Assembly: GCA_012960475.1 (NCBI GenBank) | Contig: DUBE01000066.1 | Span: 19,565-83,564 of the forward strand | Length of the DNA: 64,000 nucleotides | Source of the DNA: Planctomycetota bacterium | Lineage (GTDB): Bacteria > Planctomycetota > UBA1135 > GCA-002686595 | Direction: 5' to 3' | Part shown: one piece after another, positions 1 through 7,085 of the stretch | Layout: each line of letters starts with the position of its first letter | How positions within the stretch are numbered: the first letter of the stretch is position 1 | Notes under the pieces: generated by a model | Databases searched by the model: none | Seen by the model: the letters and a program-made list of their open reading frames with translations, nothing else | What the model was told of the DNA's origin: nothing | Program-made: the position numbers and the translations under genes

Positions 1-63
1 ATTATCGCAGCGCAGGTGGAAGGGGCTCGCAAAGTCGAGCACTGCAGATGCGGTGGGGGGCAT
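1..63 (-). CDS. N-terminus of a probable HNOBA-domain signalling protein, cut by the window edge
   Basis: Only 21 codons are inside the window: an ATG at 63-61 opens a frame that runs off the left edge. The visible residues include FASPFHLRCDN. This resembles the first strand of the haem-NO-binding-associated (HNOBA) domain, which in guanylate cyclases and bacterial H-NOX partners starts with an F-P-F-H type motif followed by an acidic residue. It lies 56 nt downstream of the H-NOX gene on the same strand, where H-NOX partners (histidine kinases, cyclases, GGDEF proteins) normally sit. There is no Shine-Dalgarno sequence, but most starts in this window lack one. The family call rests on about 11 residues plus context, so it is tentative. 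Confidence 0.42.
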   Translation of the reverse strand, partial: MPPTASAVLDFASPFHLRCDN

Positions 64-119
64 GGGAAGTCTGGAACCCTGGATATTCTTGAGCTGTGAG
101 TGGGAGAGTGCTCCGTGAC

Positions 120-671
120 CTAGGTGGAGAGTACCTGGATACGCAGAAGGTCCGCGGGATTGTCCTCGCTCTTGGCCTCCACAAGTGTGACCGTGACTTG
201 CACATTGAGCCGCTTCGCCACTCCTTCTATCAGTCCACAGACGAAGGGCACAAGAGCTGGCCGGAAGGACTCGTAATGCAGCATGATTGTCTCGCCATCG
301 TCACTCAGTACTCGGAAGCTAGGCGGGCGCAACTCCGTGAAGGATAGGGCCAGCCGTGTGTGCATTTCGTCGAGGGCGCCTAGAACCTCTCCCACTGTCT
401 TTCCCGCTTGTTCCAGCAGGATCGCGTAGGAAGACTTGCCTGCGAATTCGATCCAGTAGTGTCCAAAGACCCGCAGCAAGTCCTCGATCGGTGTGTCCAG
501 CACTTCGCTGGCGGCACCCGCCAGGTCGTATGTGATTGCGTCATCGTAAGTTGACATGGACGTGAACTCGTCCACCTCGACGCCGGCCTTGGCTCGGATC
601 TCCTGCCAGGTAGCCTCTCCGAAGCGTTCGGATATCAGGCCTTTGAGGGCCCGGTTTACCATTCCATACAT
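120..671 (-). CDS. Stand-alone H-NOX haem NO/O2-binding sensor
   Basis: This 183-residue protein is the size of a single-domain H-NOX. The N-terminus MYGMVNRALKGLI followed by ERFGEATWQEI is the usual opening of the family. Expected haem contacts are present: His104 in DEMHTRL as proximal ligand, Pro116/117 next to it, and the porphyrin-carboxylate motif Y-x-S-x-R as YESFR at 133-137. The protein is cytosolic and should report NO (or O2) to a partner, probably the gene starting at position 63. No effector domain is attached. The ATG at 671 has a CA-rich leader without a Shine-Dalgarno site. Whether it binds O2 or is NO-selective cannot be decided from sequence alone. Confidence 0.93.
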   Translation of the reverse strand: MYGMVNRALKGLISERFGEATWQEIRAKAGVEVDEFTSMSTYDDAITYDLAGAASEVLDTPIEDLLRVFGHYWIEFAGKSSYAILLEQAGKTVGEVLGALDEMHTRLALSFTELRPPSFRVLSDDGETIMLHYESFRPALVPFVCGLIEGVAKRLNVQVTVTLVEAKSEDNPADLLRIQVLST

Positions 672-842
672 AGTTGTTGGGGTTGTGCTGGTTCTAGTGG
701 GGATTACTGGGGGGGGCAGGGTATCGAATGGGGCGCCCGGGTTCCTGATTGGTTCCTGGATTCACTTCTGTCATGGGGTATTCCCCTAAAGATCTGTGCT
801 AGGCACAAGAGCGCATGGAGAGCTCTGCTATTCTGGTTTTCT

Positions 843-1523
843 GTGCAAGAGAATCAAGAACATCGAGGGCATCTGGACGCCGGGGGAATCGGCTTGCTGT
901 TGATGTTTGCATGCCTCGCTTCGGCCTGCATCACAGGTCCTGCTCCTGAATCGGGTCGGCCCTGGGAAGTGCTGTTTGATCCTGCTTCGACTGATCCTCT
1001 AGCCGGTTGGCAAGCCACTGCCTTTGGGGGCCAGGGAGAACTGGAGCTGAGGGAAGACACCTTGATTTTGAACACGGGCTATCCTCTGACTGGGATCACG
1101 CGCACTGGTACCCTGCCCCAGGTTCCATTTGAACTTGAAGCAACTTGCCGTCGACGGGTGGGCAATGACTTTTTCTGTGGCTTGACATTTCCCGTGCGGG
1201 AGGGGCACTTGACCCTGATCCTCGGGGGATGGGGGGGCGCCACCTGTGGGTTTTCCAGCTTGGATGGGGATGACGCTTCTGTGAACGCGACCTGTTTCTA
1301 TCTTTGGACACCGCCCGACCAGACGGTGTCGGTGCGGTTGGTCGTGGAGTCCGAGCGCGTGCGGCTTTGGCTTGATGGAGACTTGCGCTTGACCCAGGAC
1401 CTCAAGGGGGTGCGCTGCAGTGTGCGCCCGGAGATGCTTCCTTGCCTGCCCCTGGGATTCGCTTGTTTTTCCACCAGCGCTGAATTGGATGGCTTGCGGG
1501 TGCGCCCATTCAGGGGGGCCTAG
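843..1523 (+). CDS. Secreted lipoprotein with DUF1080/LamG-like sandwich domain
   Basis: A 226-residue protein starting at GTG 843. A hydrophobic stretch at about residues 16-27 ends in LASAC, an imperfect lipobox, so the mature protein is probably anchored through Cys29. The rest (about 40-224) is beta-rich. It begins with WEVLFDPASTDPLAGWQ and includes ELELREDTLIL and VRLVVESERVRLWLDG, the pattern of DUF1080 (3-keto-disaccharide hydrolase) and LamG-type concanavalin folds common in planctomycetes. No catalytic residues can be assigned. An in-frame ATG 20 codons later would leave too short a signal peptide. Its stop overlaps the stop of the convergent FAD-subunit gene. It stands alone. Confidence 0.72.
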   Translation: MQENQEHRGHLDAGGIGLLLMFACLASACITGPAPESGRPWEVLFDPASTDPLAGWQATAFGGQGELELREDTLILNTGYPLTGITRTGTLPQVPFELEATCRRRVGNDFFCGLTFPVREGHLTLILGGWGGATCGFSSLDGDDASVNATCFYLWTPPDQTVSVRLVVESERVRLWLDGDLRLTQDLKGVRCSVRPEMLPCLPLGFACFSTSAELDGLRVRPFRGA

Positions 1524-2542
1524 AGGGGGTGCACCGGCCCATCGCCCCGGGCCGCAGCCTGTAGTGTGCGTTTGGCCAGAACCGGTACCATTTCCCTGCG
1601 GTACCAGGCAGAGCCGGGCACATTGTCCACGGGGCGCAGTTGCTTGTAGGCGAGTTGGGCGGCGCTCTCCAAGCCGGAGGTGAATTCATCAGTTCCTGGT
1701 CTCGTGCCTGTCAAGGCTTCCGATACTCCGCGTACCAAAGAAGGCCTTGCCGCCAACGCCACCCCACAGAGTTCCGCGTCGCTGACCGTGCCGTCATCTG
1801 CAAGTGTCATGCGCGCGGCGATTCCCAGCAGGGGGAAGTCAATGGATTCGCGGGTGCGGAGTTTGCCGTAGGCACCCCGGTGGCCTGCCTCCTGGGCAGG
1901 GATGCGAATGCTGGTCAAGAGTTCATCTTGGTCGCAGCGCTTGTTCCAGATTCCGTCCGAGGACCACAGGTCCCTGATGGGTAGCTCGCGTTTCTCGTTC
2001 AGGCGTTCAAAACAAAGACTGGCTTGGAGCGTCATGAGGGGCGCAGCCGTGTCGTTGCTCGCCGCCGCTACGCACTTTTGACCTCCTTTGACCACGTGGC
2101 ATTCAGTGCCATCCTTCTTCAGACAATACCCCAGGGACTGGCGCCAAAAGTAAGTCTGGTTGTACCACTGGCAACGCGTGTCGAGCATCACATTGCCGCC
2201 GAGGGTTCCCTGCGTGCGTAGTTGGGGCCCGGCCACAAGCGATGCAGCCTGGGCCAGAGCAGGGGCTCGTTCTTGCACCAACTCCGAAGCGGCCACCTGG
2301 GCCAGAGGCGTCATGGGGCCGATCACCAGGGCGCCATCCTCTTGCAGTTCGATACCAACGAAGCCTTCAATGCGGGCAAGAGAAACAAGCAGTTTTGGTT
2401 CGAAGAGGCGGTGCTTGAGGTTGGGCAGGAGGTCGGTGCCACCGGCGATGATCATGGCCTGGCCCTTGGCTTCTGCCAACAAGACCAGAGCCGCGTAGAG
2501 GCTCTTGGGCTCTTCCAGTTGAAATGGAGGCAGGCGCAGCAT
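1520..2542 (-). CDS. hcrB: FAD subunit of a 4-hydroxybenzoyl-CoA reductase-like molybdenum enzyme
   Basis: This 340-residue protein has the xanthine-oxidase-family FAD domain: IIAGGTDLLP at 31-40 and TQGTLGGNV at 110-118 contact FAD. After the second motif is an extra loop with four cysteines, C124, C140, C148 and C157, spaced x15, x7 and x8. That is the arrangement I know from the beta subunit of Thauera 4-hydroxybenzoyl-CoA reductase, where it holds an additional [4Fe-4S] cluster; ordinary xanthine dehydrogenase and CoxM subunits lack it. The gene is last in a three-gene operon and its start overlaps the stop of the molybdopterin subunit by one base. The substrate is inferred from this loop; no CoA ligase or ring-degradation gene lies nearby. 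Confidence 0.85.
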   Translation of the reverse strand: MLRLPPFQLEEPKSLYAALVLLAEAKGQAMIIAGGTDLLPNLKHRLFEPKLLVSLARIEGFVGIELQEDGALVIGPMTPLAQVAASELVQERAPALAQAASLVAGPQLRTQGTLGGNVMLDTRCQWYNQTYFWRQSLGYCLKKDGTECHVVKGGQKCVAAASNDTAAPLMTLQASLCFERLNEKRELPIRDLWSSDGIWNKRCDQDELLTSIRIPAQEAGHRGAYGKLRTRESIDFPLLGIAARMTLADDGTVSDAELCGVALAARPSLVRGVSEALTGTRPGTDEFTSGLESAAQLAYKQLRPVDNVPGSAWYRREMVPVLAKRTLQAAARGDGPVHPL

Positions 2543-4896
2543 CAGGGGTTGTTTCCTGGGCTGGCGGTTTGCCTTTCGGCCTCCCTTTTCTCTCGCAGGG
2601 CTCGCAGCACGACTTCCGGGGTGAATGGCAGATGCCGCAGGCGAATCCCTACGGCATCGAAGATTGCATTGGAGAGGGCCGGGATCGCCGAGTGCAAGGG
2701 TCCTTCGCCCGCTTCTTTGGCTCCGTAGGGGCCTTCAGGATCCAGGCTCTCCACGATCAGGGCCTTGATCTCGGGCGTGTCAAGGGTGGTGGCCATGGAG
2801 TAGTCCAACAAACTTGGACCCGCGTGCAGGCCGAAGCGATTGGTCTGGTGGTTCTCATAGATTGCTTCGGCGATGCCCATGTACACCGAGCCCTCGATCT
2901 GGCCGGCTACCAGGGTTGGATTCAGGGCTTTGCCGCAGTCGTGCGCGCACCAGACCTCTCGGACATCAAGGTGACCGGTCTCCTCGTCTACCGCCACTTC
3001 CACAACATGGGCGCTGAAGGAGTAGGCCGGCGAGGCGCCGATTGACCCTCCGCGGTAGTCGCCCCCTAGTGTCGGCGTGTTGTAGGAACCCGTGGCCCCG
3101 AGTGTGTCGTGCTTGACTTCGGCGATTTGGAAGGCTTCAGCCATGGTCATGTGGCGCGTGGGGTCTTCCAGATCCAGAGCCTCACCGCCGACCAGGCGCA
3201 CCCGGCGCTCTTCGATTTCCCAGTGCTCCGCCAGGGAACTGACCACAAGCTTGCGTAGCTTGCGGCTGGCGTCAATTGCTGCGTTGCCCACCATAAAGGT
3301 CACTCGCGAGGAGTAGGCCCCAAGGTCCACGGGGCAAAGGTCTGTGTCCGCGGCCACCACGCGCAGCATGTCGAGGGTCAGGCCGAGTTCTTCCGCTACC
3401 ACATAGGCCACCATTGAGTTCGATCCCTGACCGATGTCGTTGGCCCCTGAGAACACGGTCACCACTCCCGAGCGATCGACCTTGAGTTGAATTCCCGCCT
3501 GGGGCATGTCGTTGGGATAGACCGCATAGTTGGTGCCCGAGATGTACATGGAGCCGGCAACTCCGAGTCCTCGGCCTTGCTCGAGTTTTCCACGGCGGGA
3601 CTTCCAGTCGCTGGCCCGCTCGACTTTCTCGAGGCATTCATCAAAACCGCAGGAGGTGATTCGTTGGCCGTTGACCGTCATAGTCTGCGGTCCGATGCTG
3701 TTCCGGCGGCGCAGCTCGATGGGGTCCATGCCCAGTTGTACAGCCAACTCATCCAGCTGCACCTCAAAGGCGAAGCGCGGCTGCACGGAACCGTGACCGC
3801 GCTTCGGCCCACAGGGGGGCTTGTTGGTGAAGACCCGGGTAGAATCAAAGCGGTAGGTTGGAAAGTCATAGGGCCCGGTGAGCAATTGGCCCGAGTAGTA
3901 GGTGGTGACCAGGCCAAACGAGCTATAGGAGCCTCCATCGATCAGTATTTTCGCGTCTACGCTTTGGATTCTGCCCGATTCATCTGCGGCCGTGCGGTAG
4001 TGCATGTCCATGGGGTGGCGTCCCCTATGGGCGTAGAAGACCTCCTCCCGGTTCCAGAGCATCTTGACCGGTCGGCCCGTGATCTGGGCCAGCTTGGCCA
4101 CACAGAACTCCAAGCTAAAGGGATCGCTCTTGCCACCAAAGGCTCCACCGATGGCTGGCTGAATCACCCGGATGCGGTGGGGCGCAAGGTCGAGCACTGA
4201 TGCCAGGGCGCGGTGCACATAGTGTGTGATCTGGGTAGCGGACCAGAGGGTCAAGAGCCCGTTCCCGTCGACCTGGGCCAGGGCGCAGTGGGGCTCGATC
4301 GCCGCGTGGGTGGAACCATGGAAGGAATAATCCCCTTCGATCACCACGGGACTGGTCTCGAAAGCCTTGTCCACCTCTCCGAAGTCGAGCTGCACGCGCT
4401 TGGACACATTGTCGCCGCGTTTGTTCTTGTGGATCGCGGGCTCATTGCGTTCAAGCGCGTCCTGAGGGCTCTGGTAGGAGTGCAGAAGTTCGTACTCGAC
4501 GTGAATCAGGTCCAGGGCGCAGAGGGCTGTGTCCTCGTCCACCGCAGCCACGGCGGCCACCTCGTCTCCGATGAAGCGCACCTTGTCCACCGCAAGAGCG
4601 GTCTCATCCGGGGTCCAGGGGATGACCCCATAGGGGGTAGGCATGTCTTGGCCTGTGATCACCCCGTGTACACCCGGAAGGGCTTGGGCTGCACTCGTGT
4701 CGATGGAAAGAATGCGCGCGTGGGCGTGGGGGCTGCGCAGCGTCTTTGCGTGCAGCATCCCCGGCAGACAAAGGTCGTCAGTGTAGAGGGCGCTGCCTCT
4801 GGCCTTCGTGGCCCCATCGATCTTGCGTTGAGGCTTGCCGATGATCTGGAATTCACCGTGGGGAGCAGCCAGTCCATGTTGGTCGCGGGCGCTCAT
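2542..4896 (-). CDS. hcrA: Molybdopterin-binding catalytic subunit of a xanthine-oxidase-family hydroxylase/reductase
   Basis: 784 residues, the normal length for this subunit. An a/b-hammerhead domain (about 25-135) precedes the large molybdopterin-binding domains. GGAFGGK at 250-256 is the conserved cofactor loop, PPCGPKRGHGS at about 360-370 lies at the substrate and pterin site, and GPYGAKEAGEGPL (722-734) contains the family's catalytic glutamate, Glu731. The gene is in the middle of the C-A-B operon: its start overlaps the stop of the 2Fe-2S subunit by four bases and its stop touches the FAD subunit. Family membership is certain. 4-hydroxybenzoyl-CoA as substrate rests on the neighbouring FAD subunit; an aldehyde, CO or N-heterocycle hydroxylase is the alternative. 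No molybdenum-cofactor or maturation genes are in view. Confidence 0.9.
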   Translation of the reverse strand: MSARDQHGLAAPHGEFQIIGKPQRKIDGATKARGSALYTDDLCLPGMLHAKTLRSPHAHARILSIDTSAAQALPGVHGVITGQDMPTPYGVIPWTPDETALAVDKVRFIGDEVAAVAAVDEDTALCALDLIHVEYELLHSYQSPQDALERNEPAIHKNKRGDNVSKRVQLDFGEVDKAFETSPVVIEGDYSFHGSTHAAIEPHCALAQVDGNGLLTLWSATQITHYVHRALASVLDLAPHRIRVIQPAIGGAFGGKSDPFSLEFCVAKLAQITGRPVKMLWNREEVFYAHRGRHPMDMHYRTAADESGRIQSVDAKILIDGGSYSSFGLVTTYYSGQLLTGPYDFPTYRFDSTRVFTNKPPCGPKRGHGSVQPRFAFEVQLDELAVQLGMDPIELRRRNSIGPQTMTVNGQRITSCGFDECLEKVERASDWKSRRGKLEQGRGLGVAGSMYISGTNYAVYPNDMPQAGIQLKVDRSGVVTVFSGANDIGQGSNSMVAYVVAEELGLTLDMLRVVAADTDLCPVDLGAYSSRVTFMVGNAAIDASRKLRKLVVSSLAEHWEIEERRVRLVGGEALDLEDPTRHMTMAEAFQIAEVKHDTLGATGSYNTPTLGGDYRGGSIGASPAYSFSAHVVEVAVDEETGHLDVREVWCAHDCGKALNPTLVAGQIEGSVYMGIAEAIYENHQTNRFGLHAGPSLLDYSMATTLDTPEIKALIVESLDPEGPYGAKEAGEGPLHSAIPALSNAIFDAVGIRLRHLPFTPEVVLRALREKREAERQTASPGNNP

Positions 4897-5495
4897 GAAG
4901 GTGCTCCCGGACCGGGGGTGGTGCTGCTTGGTGAAGCTTCGTTGGGTGCAGAATCAATCTGAGCGCGATCCCTTGCAAGTTCAGCTACCCAGGCACAATC
5001 GGGTTCCGTTTTTCCAGAGACCCGGGCCACAGCGGTCTCCACCGCTTGCACAATCTGGGTGTAGCCCGTGCAGCGGCAGAGGTTTCCAGAGAGGGCCTGC
5101 TGGATCTCCTTTCGGGTCGGGTGGGCGTTTGTGTTCAAGAGCGCTCGGGCGCTGAGCATCATCCCCGGCTGGCAGAAGCCGCACTGCAAAGCTCCGCAAT
5201 CATCGAAGGCTCGTTGGATCGGGTCGAGCGCGGGTTCCGAGGTCGTTTCCGGCTTGGGTGCGAGCCCTTCGATCGTGGTGACCTCATGGCCCACTGCGTT
5301 GGCCGCCAGGGTCAGACAGGACAGGACCGGCTTGCCGTCCAGCAACACGGTGCAGGCACCGCAGTCTCCTTTGTCGCAACCCTGCTTTGAGCCCACCAGC
5401 CCCAAGCGATAGCGCAGAACCTCCAGCAGAGTCCAATGGACGGGAGCTGCGGTTTCCAGCGTATCGCCATTGACCTGTAATTGAAGAACCCGCAT
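4893..5495 (-). CDS. hcrC: 2Fe-2S subunit of the same molybdenum enzyme
   Basis: The subunit carries two [2Fe-2S] clusters. Counting from the ATG at 5495 (200 residues), the plant-ferredoxin-type cluster uses C40, C45, C48 and C60 (GCDKGDCGAC then LSC). The second uses C105, C108, C140 and C142 (CGFCQPG and LCRCTGY). Electrons pass through these between the molybdenum centre and FAD. An upstream in-frame start at 5558 would add 21 residues unlike any family member, so the internal ATG before RVLQLQVNG is preferred. The last 35 or so residues form an Ala/Pro/Ser-rich tail not needed for the fold. It is first in the operon and overlaps the catalytic subunit by four bases. Confidence 0.9.
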   Translation of the reverse strand: MRVLQLQVNGDTLETAAPVHWTLLEVLRYRLGLVGSKQGCDKGDCGACTVLLDGKPVLSCLTLAANAVGHEVTTIEGLAPKPETTSEPALDPIQRAFDDCGALQCGFCQPGMMLSARALLNTNAHPTRKEIQQALSGNLCRCTGYTQIVQAVETAVARVSGKTEPDCAWVAELARDRAQIDSAPNEASPSSTTPGPGAPS

Positions 5496-5574
5496 CCGAA
5501 CCTGGATTGTCCGGCTGCGGGGCTGGAGAGGCAAGCATGAGTTTGCCTCCTTGGTCAAAGTTTTGGGATCGTGT

Positions 5575-6795
5575 CTAGTGCCGGGGAGCTCGGTAGCGTC
5601 CGCCAGAGCGGAAAGAGCGTGCGCACTCGTCGAGCACCTTTGGGCCGAAGTGGTTGGCCATGAGTTCAGCTTGGATGATCTGGGTCAGATAGGTCCCTTC
5701 CAGGGGATTCACGCTGCCGTCGGTATTCACCCCGCTGCAAACGATGTCCACCTTCATGGCCAGGTTCGCGGTGAAGGGTGCCAGTTCTTCGGTGTGATGC
5801 TCAGCCAGGAAGGCGATCAGGCCTGTGGCTTCCGAGAGGGTGGTTTCCTCCCAAGCCAGGCAACGGAAGCGCGCCAGAGCCACCATGCTCACGGACTGTT
5901 GTTTGTCCCTGTGGTAGCGGGCTTTCAGTTCCCGATCCCAACCGTCGGCGGTGGTGCGCTTGAGTTCTTTGGGCCGGTGGGGCAGGGCGCTCAGGCGTCC
6001 GGTGAGTTCCTTTTCCATGTGGCAGGCGAGTCCCTCGCAGAACCACTCGGGCAGGCGCCCAAAGCGCTCCGCCAGAAGGACCCGGGTCAGGTGGTGGGTC
6101 AGGGCGTTGCTGGAATTCCAGCGGGTCACGCCCTTGGGCTCTTCCACGAAGACGCTGACATAGAGATCCAGATCATCACTGCCATAGGGATCCGATCGTT
6201 CCGGCTGGGACTGCAGTTCAGCCAGCTCTTTCTGGACCAATTCAAAGTCCTCGTCGTCGCAGGCGATGATGATCACGGGTTCGGGGTTGCTGAAGACCAG
6301 GCGCTCAGCTTGCACCTGGTGCTCTGCTTCCGTAGGCACATGAGTTGGTGCAGTCCAGGGCAAGAGTTGATCAAAGGCAGCCACCGTGCGGCGAATCGCT
6401 GAGGCCCGTCGGCGTACCTTGGACTGGCGCTCTTGGGAGGTCAGCAGTACCACGCGGCCTTCCTCTTGGATGTCGATGCGCGCACCCATGGCTTCGGCCA
6501 CGGGCCAGATCCACTCCACCCGCCTGTGGACCCTGCTTGAAATCAGGGAGGGCCAATTGGCCAGTTCCAGTTTGCCGTAGCGTGAACGGATAATCGGGGC
6601 CGGGACCGGGGTGGGTGCATCCCCATCGTTGCCGGTCGCGGCCGGGGCGGGATCGCCCAGTGCGTCGAGCAGGTGGCGGGCGGGGGTCTTGGAGACTGGC
6701 GCGTCAGAACTGGGAGTCTTGGCTGTGGCCAAAGCGAGCAGGCTAGCGCCGGTCAGGAGAGAGGCGAGAAGGAGGCGCGGGAATCGGAAATGCAT
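5575..6795 (-). CDS. Secreted DUF1570/gluzincin-like protein with a degenerate metal site
   Basis: 406 residues with a signal peptide (about 1-25) and a Pro/Ala-rich linker to about residue 70. The segment 228-262 resembles the active-site region of gluzincin-like DUF1570 proteins: a helix, then LPEWFCEGLACHMEKE, where WxxEGLA normally supplies the third zinc ligand (Glu254). The preceding helix, which should read HExxH, reads NALTH at 230-234, so the first His and catalytic Glu are missing. I infer a protein with the peptidase fold that has lost catalysis, or a different use of the fold. It is 79 nt downstream-side of the hcrC start and probably separately transcribed. Function unknown. Confidence 0.6.
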   Translation of the reverse strand: MHFRFPRLLLASLLTGASLLALATAKTPSSDAPVSKTPARHLLDALGDPAPAATGNDGDAPTPVPAPIIRSRYGKLELANWPSLISSRVHRRVEWIWPVAEAMGARIDIQEEGRVVLLTSQERQSKVRRRASAIRRTVAAFDQLLPWTAPTHVPTEAEHQVQAERLVFSNPEPVIIIACDDEDFELVQKELAELQSQPERSDPYGSDDLDLYVSVFVEEPKGVTRWNSSNALTHHLTRVLLAERFGRLPEWFCEGLACHMEKELTGRLSALPHRPKELKRTTADGWDRELKARYHRDKQQSVSMVALARFRCLAWEETTLSEATGLIAFLAEHHTEELAPFTANLAMKVDIVCSGVNTDGSVNPLEGTYLTQIIQAELMANHFGPKVLDECARSFRSGGRYRAPRH

Positions 6796-7085
6796 TGTTT
6801 TTGCAATCGGGGGTAGAGGAAGAACTTGATCGCCATTGCGTTCGATTGCCTTTCAGCTCTCTCCCGCATGGAGTGAACAGGTCTCCGTGAACCCCCTTGG
6901 TTCCTTTGGAGCACATTCCCCCCGGCGTGTCTGACTCTTTGATCGCGCTCTGTAAGCACTGATCTGGTCACCAACGCCGAGTCAGCGCCGAGGTGACTCA
7001 GGTCATGGCAATAGTGTTTCGAAACAGAGCTTGCTGCTCTCCCCGGCCTTTTCTGCGCTCTCGAAACGGGACAGGGCCTGCGCCC

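Noticed and set aside
7016..7067. Palindrome GTTTCGAAAC with a second TCGAAAC downstream, near recQ
   Set aside because: Short, single occurrence, beyond the recQ stop; nothing links it to a regulator or terminator.
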